Assembly (NCBI GenBank): GCA_903889815.1
Contig: CAISYX010000336.1
Span: 1-34,580 of the forward strand
Origin: an uncultured Gammaproteobacteria bacterium
GTDB taxonomy: Bacteria > Pseudomonadota > Gammaproteobacteria > Pseudomonadales > Pseudohongiellaceae
DNA length: 34,580 bases
Direction: 5' to 3'
In this document: positions 1-7,864 of the stretch, piece by piece
How the letters are laid out: every line of letters starts with the position of its first letter
How positions within the stretch are numbered: position 1 is the first letter of the stretch
Program-made: the position numbers and the translations under genes
Notes under the pieces: generated by a model
What the model was told of the DNA's origin: nothing
What the model saw: the letters and a program-made list of their open reading frames with translations, nothing else
Database searches by the model: none

Positions 1-53
1 AGGCCACCACCGACCACGACGATATCGTATGCACTGTGTGCGTTCTGCTGCAT
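1..53 (-). CDS. Start of a FAD-dependent hydroxylase, probably UbiI/VisC-like (cut by window edge)
   Basis: Only the first 17 codons are in the window. After a short N-terminal arm they read YDIVVVGGG, the first strand and glycine turn of a Rossmann FAD-binding fold, as in ubiquinone-biosynthesis hydroxylases of the UbiH/UbiI/UbiF group. It is read in the same direction as pepP and ubiH further right. In E. coli and relatives the order is pepP-ubiH-ubiI, so UbiI is the natural guess; this rests on context, not on enough protein sequence. Two genes on the opposite strand separate it from ubiH here. Confidence 0.6.
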   Translation of the reverse strand, partial: MQQNAHSAYDIVVVGGG

Positions 54-211
54 GGGTTTCCAATTGTCAGGGCAGGGTATACAGGGCCGCCAGTATAGCC
101 GGGCGCCACGCTGCAATGCAGCCCTGTATTTGTAATCCCTGATTGCTGGCTGACAGGGGATGGTCGATACTGAGACTCCTTCCAGCCCTCGCAGCAACGA
201 CAGGATCCACT

Positions 212-724
212 GTGTCAGACAAGGATAATCTCTCGAACCTTACGCAGGGTTCCGGCTCGTCACCGAATTTCGTGACGCTGGCCGAGGCGCAGGCGTACAT
301 CGGGCGTGAAGTCGGCGTGACGCAGTGGATCGAGATTTCCCAGACGCGTGTGAACCAGTTTGCCGAGGCCACGGGTGATTTCCAGTTCATTCACATCGAC
401 AGTGTCAGGGCGCAGGCGCAGACCGCATTCGGCGGGACCATCGCGCACGGTTTTCTGACCCTGTCCCTGCTGAGCATGCTGGCCTCGCAGACGGGCACCA
501 TCAAGATCAAAGGCTGCAACGTGGCCATCAACTATGGCCTTGACAAGGTGCGCTTTCTCAACCCTGTCAAAGTGGGCAAACGCATTCGCGCGCGGTTCGA
601 ACTGATGAGTGCCGTCGAAAAGAGTCCTGACTGTTTTCTGCTCAAGCACAAGGCCACCGTGGAGATCGAAGGTGAGACCAGGCCGGCCATGATTGCCGAG
701 TGGCTGGGAATGGCAATGATCTGA
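212..724 (+). CDS. MaoC-like (R)-specific enoyl-CoA hydratase / dehydratase
   Basis: 170-residue single hot-dog-fold hydratase. The hydratase-2 signature is visible as ATGDFQFIHID, giving the probable catalytic Asp56 and His61, followed by FGGTIAHGFLTLSLL, the conserved hot-dog helix region. Such enzymes hydrate trans-2-enoyl-CoA to (R)-3-hydroxyacyl-CoA in fatty-acid oxidation or polyhydroxyalkanoate supply; the substrate here is unknown. I chose the GTG at 212 because AGGA lies 7 bases before it and the MaoC domain starts soon after. An upstream in-frame TTG at 143 would add 23 residues without a clear ribosome-binding site. The usual Asn-Pro of GDxNPxH is replaced by Gln-Phe. Confidence 0.85.
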   Translation: MSDKDNLSNLTQGSGSSPNFVTLAEAQAYIGREVGVTQWIEISQTRVNQFAEATGDFQFIHIDSVRAQAQTAFGGTIAHGFLTLSLLSMLASQTGTIKIKGCNVAINYGLDKVRFLNPVKVGKRIRARFELMSAVEKSPDCFLLKHKATVEIEGETRPAMIAEWLGMAMI

Positions 725-781
725 CCCCTTGCTGCACACCGTAACGTTGGAACCCCCTTTTTTACTGAGAGACTGAACACG

Positions 782-1198
782 ATGAAATGGAGCCTGATGA
801 TGATCCCCTTGTTGACGCTGCTAGGTTGCGCGGGCGAACGCCCTGCCAGCCTTGGTATAACCGCCGGACAGCTGGGCACCTGCCCGGACTCGCCAAACTG
901 TGTCTCCAGCATCGAGACGCGCGAAAGTCACAGTATTGCGCCATTGAATGCATCTCTGGCGCAGGTGCGCACCGCCGTCACCGCCATGCCGGGCGCACAG
1001 ATCATCAGCGAACAGGATCAGTATCTGTACGCCGAGTTCACTTCAAAACTGATGGGTTTTGTAGACGATGTGGAGTTTATGGCGGACCCGGCTGCTGGCC
1101 TGGTGCACGTGCGTTCAGCCTCGCGGCTCGGGCTCAGTGACCTGGGCGTCAACCGTGACCGGATTGAGACTCTGCGCAGCGCCCTGAGCGCCCGCTGA
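782..1198 (+). CDS. DUF1499-family lipoprotein
   Basis: 138 residues with a short hydrophobic signal and lipobox LLGC, so Cys16 would be lipidated after export. The mature part carries the DUF1499 hallmarks CPDSPNCVSS near the N-terminus and YAEFTSKLMGFVDDVEF in the middle. The molecular function of this family is not established. It lies 57 bases downstream of the MaoC-like gene on the same strand, so the two may be co-transcribed, and it converges with ubiH with one base between the stop codons. Confidence 0.85.
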   Translation: MKWSLMMIPLLTLLGCAGERPASLGITAGQLGTCPDSPNCVSSIETRESHSIAPLNASLAQVRTAVTAMPGAQIISEQDQYLYAEFTSKLMGFVDDVEFMADPAAGLVHVRSASRLGLSDLGVNRDRIETLRSALSAR

Positions 1199-1199
1199 G

Positions 1200-2444
1200 T
1201 CAGGCCCGTTGCTGCCTGCGCTCGGCAAGACCCATGGCCTGCCGGGCAAAGCCGCGTTTGAACGTGGGAATCATGTCGATGGAAAACAGGCCGAATTTGC
1301 GTGCCCACACCAGCGCAGGATGGCTGCTGGAGAACAGCCGCGTCATGTAGTCGCTGAAGCCGATCGTCGCCTGCTGGTCGCGGGCCTGCTGTTTCACGTA
1401 GCTCTGCAGTACCTCCATATCTCCCGGATTGCGTCCCTGCGCCAGCGCATGTGCCAGTAATTCAGCCAGGACCTGCGCATCGCGCAAGGCCAGATTCAAG
1501 CCCTGTCCCGCGACGGGGTGCAGGGAGTGCGCCACATTCCCCAGCAGCACCAGACCGGGCCGCACCTGCTCGCGGGCAACACTCAGAGTCAGCGGGTAGA
1601 GCGAGCGACTGCCCACCTTCTCGAAACGCCCCAGGCGATAGCCAAAGCGCTCCTGCAGCTTTTCCAGGAACTGGCGCTCAGGCAGCGCGGCCACTGCTGC
1701 GGCCTCTTCATCCGCCAGCGTCCAGATCAGCGCGCCCCGATGCTCTCCCTCCTGCTCGGCCAGTGGCAGAACTGCCAGCGGGCCGCTCTCGGTGAAGCGC
1801 TCGTAGGCAATGTGTCTGTGCGGGTCGCTGAAGGCGACGTTGGCGATCAGGGCATGCTGTCCGTACGGCGTGAGGCTGCTGCTGATGCCGAGCTGTTCAC
1901 TCACGGTGGACTTGCCGCCATCCGCAAGCACCACCAGCGCGGCATCTACTGTCAGCAAATCTGTCGAATCGCCCTGCACCTGCAGACGCATGCCCTGCGG
2001 GGTGGGCACAAGCGAACTGATGCTGGCCGGACACAGAAAGTCGATGGCGGGGTCGGCGTCCAGCGCATCCGTCAGCACCCGCCCGAGATGCTGGTTCTCG
2101 GCAACATGCCCGAGGGCGTCCACCTGCATGTTCGCACGATCGATGCGCACTGCGCCGAAATGGCCGCGGTCTGACACGTGAATGCGCTGAATGGGAGTTG
2201 CATGGGTGGCAATTACCTTCCACAGACCAAGGCTTGCGTAGATCTGCTTGCTGCCATGGGACAAGGCCGTCGAGCGGGCATCAAAACTGGTCGACACCTG
2301 CATGGATGGCGCCGCCTCGATGACCAGGATGCGCGGCGCGAAGTCTCGCGTCTGTGCCGCCAGCGCGCAGGCGAAACTGGCGCCGACGAGACCGCCGCCG
2401 ATGATCACAATGTCATAGTGATGCAGAGGTTCCGAGATTCTCAC
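1200..2444 (-). CDS. ubiH: 2-octaprenyl-6-methoxyphenol hydroxylase UbiH (flavoprotein, ubiquinone synthesis)
   Basis: About 414 residues. The N-terminus has the FAD Rossmann motif IVIIGGGLVGAS; the second FAD-contact motif near the C-terminus reads GNVAHSLHPVAGQGLNLALRD. The Asn of GN in place of Asp is typical of UbiH rather than UbiI. Family knowledge: it hydroxylates the ubiquinone ring precursor as a class A flavin monooxygenase on the inner-membrane Ubi complex. It follows pepP so closely (TGATTG junction) that the pair is surely one transcript. I prefer the GTG at 2444, which has GGGAGG 10 bases upstream; a TTG at 2468 overlapping the pepP stop would add eight residues. Confidence 0.9.
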   Translation of the reverse strand: MRISEPLHHYDIVIIGGGLVGASFACALAAQTRDFAPRILVIEAAPSMQVSTSFDARSTALSHGSKQIYASLGLWKVIATHATPIQRIHVSDRGHFGAVRIDRANMQVDALGHVAENQHLGRVLTDALDADPAIDFLCPASISSLVPTPQGMRLQVQGDSTDLLTVDAALVVLADGGKSTVSEQLGISSSLTPYGQHALIANVAFSDPHRHIAYERFTESGPLAVLPLAEQEGEHRGALIWTLADEEAAAVAALPERQFLEKLQERFGYRLGRFEKVGSRSLYPLTLSVAREQVRPGLVLLGNVAHSLHPVAGQGLNLALRDAQVLAELLAHALAQGRNPGDMEVLQSYVKQQARDQQATIGFSDYMTRLFSSSHPALVWARKFGLFSIDMIPTFKRGFARQAMGLAERRQQRA

Positions 2445-2468
2445 AGAGTGCTGGCCTCCCGGCGGCAA

Positions 2469-3803
2469 TCAGGCGACAGCCTGGGTATGGGCCTGTGCCA
2501 TGAAGCTTTCAATTTCCTCGACCGTCTTGGGCGCTCCCTCGCTCAGAATGCGATGCCCTGTGCGAGTTACCACCACATCATCCTCGATGCGGATGCCAAT
2601 GCCACGCCATTTCTTGTCCACGTCCATGTTGTCGGGGGCGATATAGATGCCTGGTTCGATGGTTGTCACCATGCCAGGCTCCATAAGGCGCCACTTGTCG
2701 TCAATCTTGTAGTCACCCACATCGTGTACGTCGATCCCCAGCCAATGTCCGGCACGATGCATATAGAAGGCCTTGTAGGCGTTCGTTGCTATCAGCTCCT
2801 GCACATTGCCCTTGAGCAGGCCGAGATTGACCAGCCCTTCGGTGATGATGCGCACGGTAACATTGTGCGGTTCGTCCCAGGCTGCTCCTGGCTTGATGGC
2901 CTTGATGGCCTGCAGCTGGGCATTGAGCACGATTTCGTACAGGGCTTTCTGCTCTTTGCTGAAACGACCGTTCACGGGAAAGGTGCGGGTGATGTCGGCC
3001 GCATAGTATTCGTATTCGCAGCCGGCATCGATGAGTACCAGATCGCCATCCTTGAGTACCGCATTGTTTTCAACGTAGTGCAGGATGCAGGCGTTCTTCC
3101 CGCCCGCGACGATGTTGTTGTAGGCTGGCGCACGGCTGCCGGAGCGCACGAATTCATGCAGCAGCTCTGCCTCAAGATGGTATTCGTGCAGACCCGCGCG
3201 ACACACGGCCATAGCACGTTTGTGGGCCTGTGCGGAAATAGCGCCAGCTTTCTCCATCAGCTTGATTTCCATCGGGCTCTTGATCAAACGCATTTCATTG
3301 AGCAGATGATCCAGCACCAGAAACTCGCCCGGCGGATGCGCGCCCTGGCGCACCTTGCCGCGAATGATCTTGACCCAGTCCATGACTCGCTGATCAAAGC
3401 GCGGATCTTTGCCCATCGAATAGTAGACACGCTCACGCCCTTCAATCAGTCCGGGCAGAATGTCGTCGATGTCGCCGATGGGAAACGCGTCATCAATTTT
3501 CAATTGTTCAATGGCCTGTTCCGGCCCCATCAGAATTCCCGTCCACAATTCACGGGTCTTGTCCTTTTCCTGACAGAACAGCACTGCTTCACCTTGCTCG
3601 CGGCCGGGAATCAGCGCCAGCACGGCATCGTGTTCCACAAACCCTGTCAGATAGTAGAAGTCACTGTTCTGCCGGTAGAGATATTCCGTGTCATTGCTGC
3701 GGGTGCTCTGTGGCGCAGCGCAGAGCAGCGCAATGCTGTCCGGCTCCATCTGCTGCATGAGCTCTTTGCGCCTGCGCGCCGCTTCTTCATGAATGTTTGT
3801 CAT
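2469..3803 (-). CDS. pepP: Xaa-Pro aminopeptidase PepP (aminopeptidase P, M24B)
   Basis: 444 residues, the normal length. N-terminal aminopeptidase-P domain (ALLCAAPQSTRSNDTEYLYR region), then the pita-bread M24 domain with all five metal ligands visible: two Asp in LIDAGCEYEYYAADITRTF, His in HRAGHWLGIDVHDVG, Glu in TTIEPGIY and Glu in GIGIRIEDDVVV. It removes N-terminal residues preceding proline using a dinuclear metal centre in the cytoplasm. First gene of the leftward pepP-ubiH transcript, divergent from the small coiled-coil gene and zapA, the common gammaproteobacterial arrangement; a ygfB gene, often in front of pepP in enterics, is absent here. Confidence 0.95.
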   Translation of the reverse strand: MTNIHEEAARRRKELMQQMEPDSIALLCAAPQSTRSNDTEYLYRQNSDFYYLTGFVEHDAVLALIPGREQGEAVLFCQEKDKTRELWTGILMGPEQAIEQLKIDDAFPIGDIDDILPGLIEGRERVYYSMGKDPRFDQRVMDWVKIIRGKVRQGAHPPGEFLVLDHLLNEMRLIKSPMEIKLMEKAGAISAQAHKRAMAVCRAGLHEYHLEAELLHEFVRSGSRAPAYNNIVAGGKNACILHYVENNAVLKDGDLVLIDAGCEYEYYAADITRTFPVNGRFSKEQKALYEIVLNAQLQAIKAIKPGAAWDEPHNVTVRIITEGLVNLGLLKGNVQELIATNAYKAFYMHRAGHWLGIDVHDVGDYKIDDKWRLMEPGMVTTIEPGIYIAPDNMDVDKKWRGIGIRIEDDVVVTRTGHRILSEGAPKTVEEIESFMAQAHTQAVA

Positions 3804-3901
3804 CGTACACCCGCGATTGACCGCATTGGGTCGCGCCTCTATAGTAACGGGAAGTTTACCAGTGGGTTTTTATGCATAACCTGCATATGGCGACCATCAT
3901 A

Positions 3902-4117
3902 ATGACAGACGAGAAATTTACCACGCTGGATCAAAAGATTGATTCGCTCATCGAACTGTGTGCCACGATGAAGCGGGAAAATCAGTTGCTGAGAGCAAAC
4001 GAGCATAACTGGCACTCCGAACGCCAGCAACTGCTCGAAACCAATAAACTGGCCAAGACCCGTCTTGAGTCCGTCCTGAACCGGCTCAAGTCTCTGGAGC
4101 AGTCACAGTCATCCTGA
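3902..4117 (+). CDS. Small coiled-coil protein, TIGR02449/ZapB-like, next to zapA
   Basis: About 71 residues, almost entirely predicted helix with heptad-like spacing (LDQKIDSLIELCATMKREN, then LETNKLAKTRLESVLNRLKS). It resembles the small proteins encoded just upstream of zapA in many gammaproteobacteria and placed in TIGR02449. By position and coiled-coil nature a role with the division machinery is plausible but inferred. In-frame ATGs at 3872 and 3887 exist; I favour 3902 because homologues as I recall them begin right before this helix, but no strong ribosome-binding site decides it. zapA follows 60 bases later. Confidence 0.75.
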   Translation: MTDEKFTTLDQKIDSLIELCATMKRENQLLRANEHNWHSERQQLLETNKLAKTRLESVLNRLKSLEQSQSS

Positions 4118-4177
4118 GGGCTGCTCCTGCCTTCCTGCACAACTGTCACACGCTTCACCCTGACCAAGAGAGATCGC

Positions 4178-4504
4178 ATGAACGCAGAAGAAAATGTTCC
4201 CGGCACCGTAGTGGTCAAAATTCTCGACAAAGAGTATCAGGTCAGCTGTCCGCCTTCGGAACAGGAAGCTCTGCTGAAGTCTGCACGCTACCTCGATGAG
4301 AACATGAGGAAGATCAAAGGCCGGGGCAATATTCATGGCCTCGAGAAAATTTCCGTCATGGCTGCATTGAACATCACGCATGAAATGCTGAGCAAAAGTC
4401 TGCAGCTCAACGAGAGCCGTCATCAGACTGCGCAGCAGATCAAATACCTCGAAGCCAAGCTCGATCGCAGTCTGCAGGCCAATCGTCAGCTTGAAATAAG
4501 CTGA
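4178..4504 (+). CDS. zapA: Cell-division protein ZapA
   Basis: 108 residues. The N-terminal half has the ZapA fold pattern VVVKILDKEYQVSCPPSEQEALLKSA with the YLDENMRKI helix, followed by a long C-terminal coiled coil containing MAALNITHEML. ZapA tetramers cross-link FtsZ protofilaments at the Z ring and connect to ZapB. A purine-rich AAGAGAG stretch precedes the ATG. The 6S RNA gene starts about 70 bases after its stop, the classic zapA-ssrS-fau order. Confidence 0.93.
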   Translation: MNAEENVPGTVVVKILDKEYQVSCPPSEQEALLKSARYLDENMRKIKGRGNIHGLEKISVMAALNITHEMLSKSLQLNESRHQTAQQIKYLEAKLDRSLQANRQLEIS

Positions 4505-4560
4505 TCGTATTGAGACAAAAAACTTTTCAGCGCTTGCTCGATCAGCTTTCCACAGTGCTA

Positions 4561-4566
4561 TATACT
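4561..4566 (+). promoter_or_regulatory. Candidate -10 element of the 6S RNA promoter
   Basis: TATACT, one mismatch from TATAAT, lies 7-10 bases before the predicted 5' end of 6S RNA. No good -35 hexamer at 16-18 bases is apparent (TTGCTC at 4534 is 21 bases away), so this is a partial promoter call from position and sequence only. Confidence 0.4.
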
Positions 4567-4572
4567 CGGGTC

Positions 4573-4755
4573 GGAGTTGCCTAGAGCATTAGCCAGTCAA
4601 AAGTGTTCTTGAGCCGATATCTGTTAACCTGGAGGCTCCTCGCCAGGTGCTGTTGTGCATGTCCGCCCGACGGAAAGCCTTATGCGCCTCTGGAGTCACC
4701 ACCTGAACCTTGGGTTCAGGACTATTTTGGTAGCGGTGCTCCGGGTAACTTCATT
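4573..4755 (+). ncRNA. ssrS: 6S RNA (ssrS), RNA polymerase sigma-70 regulator
   Basis: Recognised from landmark segments shared with other gammaproteobacterial 6S RNAs: TTGAGCCGATATCT near the 5' side, the GCATGTCCGCCCGACGGAAA and AAGCCTTA stretch in the middle, and ACCTTGGGTTCAGGA on the 3' side. The ends pair as required for the closing stem: GTTGCCTAGAGCATT (from 4576) is almost fully complementary, allowing G-U pairs, to the segment ending GGGTAAC at 4749. The length of about 180 bases fits. 6S RNA mimics an open promoter and sequesters the sigma-70 holoenzyme in stationary phase. It lies between zapA and fau as expected; exact ends are estimates, good to about 5 bases. Confidence 0.9.
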
Positions 4756-4775
4756 CTCTCTTTCCTGCCATTGTC

Positions 4776-5375
4776 ATGACTCCTCACGAGCGCGCCAGTC
4801 TTCGCAAATCCCTGCGTCATGCACGACGCTCTCTGAGCCTGCGCGAACAGAATGATGCGGCCGTTGCGCTGCACAATGCCCTGGCCGACCAACGCTTCTT
4901 CCGATCCGCAAAGCGTCTTGCTTTCTACCTTGCCAACGATGGCGAAATCGATCCGTCTCTGCTGTTTGCCGCCGCACTCGCACGCGGACAAGAGTGTTTC
5001 CTTCCGCTGCTGCACCCGTGCGGTGAGAACCGTCTACTGTTCGTGCGCTATCGCCAGGGTGACCGGCTGCAGCGCAATCGCTGGGGGATTCTGGAGCCGC
5101 GCCTGCAGGCACGCAGGCGGGTGCCGGCCCGCACGCTGGATGTGGTCCTTGTTCCTCTGGTGGGCTTCGATGCACAAGGCAACCGGCTGGGAATGGGCAA
5201 AGGCTTCTATGACAGGACGTTCAGTTTCCGGGCCGCCGCACGGCGTCAGCGGCCACTGCTGGTGGGACTGGCCCATGAATGTCAGCGGGTGGAAAGCCTG
5301 GAGAGGCAGGCGTGGGATATCCGCATGGACCGAATCGTGAGTGACACGGCAAATTATCAGCCGCAGCCGATATGA
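4776..5375 (+). CDS. fau: 5-formyltetrahydrofolate cyclo-ligase (MTHFS)
   Basis: 199 residues. It converts 5-formyl-THF to 5,10-methenyl-THF with ATP. The basic N-terminal ATP/folate segment (LRKSLRHARRSLSLREQ), LAFYLANDGEID, and the conserved C-terminal loop NRLGMGKGFYDRTF are all present. The ATG follows the 3' end of 6S RNA by about 20 bases and lacks a Shine-Dalgarno sequence, so it is probably expressed from the ssrS transcript as in E. coli (ygfA/fau). This linkage is also tied to stationary-phase/persister physiology in other species. Confidence 0.95.
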   Translation: MTPHERASLRKSLRHARRSLSLREQNDAAVALHNALADQRFFRSAKRLAFYLANDGEIDPSLLFAAALARGQECFLPLLHPCGENRLLFVRYRQGDRLQRNRWGILEPRLQARRRVPARTLDVVLVPLVGFDAQGNRLGMGKGFYDRTFSFRAAARRQRPLLVGLAHECQRVESLERQAWDIRMDRIVSDTANYQPQPI

Positions 5376-5423
5376 GGATTGCGCCAGCTGAAACAGGTGC
5401 AGCGCGGGATCAGGAGCCTTGGG

Positions 5424-5516
5424 TCAGAGCAATCCGCTCTGCACAACACCGCTGGCAAGCACGCCCAACGCAAACAGGACGACGACCACCATCAGCATGT
5501 CTGGTTTCTTGTTCAT
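5424..5516 (-). CDS. 30-residue single-span membrane microprotein
   Basis: An ORF too short for normal gene callers: MNKKPDMLMVVVVLFALGVL followed by ten residues ending SGLL. It has a positively charged cytoplasmic-type head (NKKPD), one hydrophobic segment of about 18 residues and a short tail. Codon choice is GC-rich at third positions, unlike the AT-rich DNA just upstream of it, which supports real coding. No strong ribosome-binding site is visible. It faces fau convergently (stop codons 48 bases apart). Function unknown; the KPDxLM head followed by a valine-rich span would be a useful query against small-protein collections. Confidence 0.55.
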   Translation of the reverse strand: MNKKPDMLMVVVVLFALGVLASGVVQSGLL

Positions 5517-5721
5517 AAATTATTGAAAATTCCAGTGTATTGAGATTGTTATTTGAGAAGCATGTTCAGATAATCTTTCTAAGGCTCTGAAGATTAATAC
5601 AATATTTTGAGCATAACAATCACGGAAATGGAAAAACTCAATTAGTTTCCGCAAGTTGGAAGCTGTTCTCAGTCCGGACCCCAACAGTGTAGCGCCAGAG
5701 CGCTTGTAGGGACGCACAATA

Positions 5722-5737
5722 CTGGTAATATATACAG
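5722..5737 (+). promoter_or_regulatory. SOS box (LexA operator) of imuA-imuB
   Basis: CTGGTAATATATACAG matches the LexA consensus CTG-N10-CAG with an AT-rich alternating core, and the arms extend to ATACTG/CAGTAT. It ends four bases before the imuA ATG. A candidate -35 TTGTAG (5704-5709) with -10 TAATAT (5726-5731) inside the box would place the transcription start at or next to the ATG. The preceding 200 bases (5517-5721) are AT-rich and hold no recognisable gene. Confidence 0.88.
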
Positions 5738-5741
5738 TATC

Positions 5742-6383
5742 ATGCCGACCTCCGATACCGATCCCCGCCTTCTTTCCCTGCTGCACTCCCCCGGATTGTG
5801 GCGTGGCAGCGAGCACCCCGCTTCCGAGTCAGGGATCACTGACCCGGTGCTGAGCACCGGCTTTCCCGGCCTGGATGCCTGTCTGCCATGGCAGGGCTGG
5901 CCAACCGCCGCGCTGGTGGAAATCATCACGCCGCAGTGGGGCATCGGAGAGCTGCAGCTGGTGCTGCCACTGCTGCGCCGCCTGAGCCAGCAGGGCAGAA
6001 TGAGTCTTTGGTTCGCCCCTCCGTGTTCCCCCTATGCCCCCGCGCTGCTGGCGTCCGGGGTCGACCCGGCCTGCCTGTACGTCGTTTCGGCGCCCCCGGC
6101 ACAAGCGCTGTGGGGCATAGAGAAAGCCCTGCAGGATGCAAGCTGCGCGCTGGTGCTGGCCTGGCCGGGGCGGCTGAAAAACCGGCAGATCCGCCGCCTG
6201 CAGCTGGCCGCGAGCACGGGCCGGACGCTCGGCATCCTGTTCCATCACGACCCTGTGCGCCAATCGGCTGCCGTTCTGCGCCTGCGGGTGGATGCCACTG
6301 CCCAGGGTCTGCGGATCGAGGTGCTCAAGGCCCGTGGAAGCTACCGGCAGGACATCGTGGCAGTCACCAGGGGGCAACCATGA
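5742..6383 (+). CDS. imuA: ImuA, RecA/SulA-like component of the SOS mutasome
   Basis: 213 residues. N-terminal pattern LLHSPGLWRGSE, then LSTGFPGLDACLPWQGWPTAALVEI and GIGELQLVLPLL, the typical ImuA opening that resembles the RecA core without a usable Walker A (no GxxGxGK[ST]). Family knowledge: ImuA acts with ImuB and DnaE2 (ImuC) in damage-induced mutagenic synthesis in bacteria lacking DNA polymerase V. The start is taken at 5742 because the conserved LWRGSE follows within 25 residues; no Shine-Dalgarno can fit between it and the SOS box. Its stop overlaps the imuB start by ATGA, so the two are translationally coupled. Confidence 0.9.
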   Translation: MPTSDTDPRLLSLLHSPGLWRGSEHPASESGITDPVLSTGFPGLDACLPWQGWPTAALVEIITPQWGIGELQLVLPLLRRLSQQGRMSLWFAPPCSPYAPALLASGVDPACLYVVSAPPAQALWGIEKALQDASCALVLAWPGRLKNRQIRRLQLAASTGRTLGILFHHDPVRQSAAVLRLRVDATAQGLRIEVLKARGSYRQDIVAVTRGQP

Positions 6384-7825
6384 CAGGACGTCTCTATCAA
6401 TTGCCACTGACAGGCAAGCCACAACGCTCTCTCACCCTCGCAAAGCGGCGGGCAGCGCAGGCCGCAGCGCCTGAAACCGGCCTCGCAGCCCGCCAGACGC
6501 CCCTGTGGTACGCAGTTGCCATCCCCCAGCTGCTGGGCATTCCCGATGAACAGTCCCGCAAGGACAGACTGGCCCTGCTTGCTGATCGCCTGGGCACACT
6601 GAGTGCCAGCGTCAGCGTGGAGGCGCCGGACTGTCTGGTTTTCGAGGCGCGCAGTTCGTTGCGCTATTTCGGGGGCATCGGCAAGCTCCGCGCTCTGCTC
6701 CAGCAGCTGCTGGAGCCTGTGTTGAGTGAGTGGGGACTTCCTGTCAGCGTTCATCACGCCGCCAGTCCCACGCCAGCTGCCAGCCTGCTGCTGGCGCGGG
6801 CGGGATGCAATCTGCTGATCCACCGCAAGGAGAATCTGCGCTCCGCACTGGGCAGGCTGTCCGTGCAGAGCCTGTGCATGCCCGCCAGCCGCCGCCGGCA
6901 ACTGCACGACAGCGGGCTGCGGTCCCTGCGGGATGTCTGGCGGCTTCCCGGTCACGCGCTGGGACAACGCTTCGGTACCCAGTTCCTCCGCCAGCTCGAC
7001 CAGTGTCTGGGGCACATTGCCTCGCCGGTCAGGACGTACCAGAGCCCGCCGCGCTTCAACAGCAGCCTTGAATTCGAATACGCGGTAGAAAGTACCCAGC
7101 GTCTGCTGCCTGCCGTTGAAGAGCTGCTTGAGCGGCTCTGCTCCTTCCTGCGGGCACGGGATCTGAGCACGCTGCACCTGCATCTTAGCCTGCAGCATGA
7201 AGCGCAGGCCCCCACGCTTCTGACGCTGGATATGCGACATGCCGGGCGCGCCGAGGCGCCTCTGTTACTGCTGCTCGAAACTCGGCTGAGCACCATGGCA
7301 CTGCCAGCGCCCGTCAGCGGCATGCAGCTGGAGGCCTGGCGGTTCAAGGCTGCCTCGGGAAGCAGTCATTCACTTGCAGGCTTTGTGACGGAAGGCACAG
7401 GCCGCAGCGCGCCGCGGGATGCCATTGCGCCGCTGCTGACCCTCTTGCAGGCCAGACTGGGTGACGCCGCCGTGCGCAGCCTGCAATGCCATGAGGAACA
7501 CTGTCCGGAGCATGCTGCCGGTCAGGCTGTCTGTGGCCAGGAGCAGGGCGACCCAGGGCCGGGCCAGGCAGAAACACTGCAGGCACGCCGGCCCTGCTGG
7601 TTGCTGCCGGAACCCGTGCTGCTGCGCCAGGACAACAACCGGCTGTTCTATCGCGGCAGCCTGCGCCTGCGCAGCGGCCCGGAACGCATCGAGACACGCT
7701 GGTGGACGGGCCAGGACGTGTGCCGGGACTACTATGTGGCGGACAACGCGCGGGGCATGCGCTTGTGGATTTTTCACGAGCGGGAGGGAGAGAGGCGGTG
7801 GTTTCTGCATGGCATTTTTGATTGA
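6380..7825 (+). CDS. imuB: ImuB, catalytically inactive Y-family polymerase-like hub of the mutasome
   Basis: 481 residues. After an N-terminal extension of about 40 residues the Y-family fold begins at LWYAVAIPQL, where the active-site Asp of true polymerases is absent (AVAIP). The second signature, VFEARSSLRYFGGIGKL, shows the ImuB version lacking the SxDE acidic pair. Helix-hairpin-helix-like and little-finger regions follow (GLRSLRDVWRLPGHAL; RTYQSPPRFNSSLEFEYAVE). Family knowledge: ImuB bridges the beta clamp, ImuA and DnaE2. The ATG overlaps the imuA stop. It ends 34 bases from the stop of the convergent dnaE2 gene. Confidence 0.92.
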   Translation: MTGRLYQLPLTGKPQRSLTLAKRRAAQAAAPETGLAARQTPLWYAVAIPQLLGIPDEQSRKDRLALLADRLGTLSASVSVEAPDCLVFEARSSLRYFGGIGKLRALLQQLLEPVLSEWGLPVSVHHAASPTPAASLLLARAGCNLLIHRKENLRSALGRLSVQSLCMPASRRRQLHDSGLRSLRDVWRLPGHALGQRFGTQFLRQLDQCLGHIASPVRTYQSPPRFNSSLEFEYAVESTQRLLPAVEELLERLCSFLRARDLSTLHLHLSLQHEAQAPTLLTLDMRHAGRAEAPLLLLLETRLSTMALPAPVSGMQLEAWRFKAASGSSHSLAGFVTEGTGRSAPRDAIAPLLTLLQARLGDAAVRSLQCHEEHCPEHAAGQAVCGQEQGDPGPGQAETLQARRPCWLLPEPVLLRQDNNRLFYRGSLRLRSGPERIETRWWTGQDVCRDYYVADNARGMRLWIFHEREGERRWFLHGIFD

Positions 7826-7826
7826 G

Positions 7827-7864
7827 GTTGATGCCAGGCCCCTCCCGGCACCGACTCCATCAAC
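7827..7864. other. Inverted repeat between convergent imuB and dnaE2 ends
   Basis: GTTGATG (7827-7833) and CATCAAC (7858-7864) can pair around a GC-rich interior; the right arm includes the dnaE2 stop codon. Neither strand has a T-tract after it, so it is not a classical intrinsic terminator, but it is the only structure available to separate the two converging transcripts. Confidence 0.35.
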
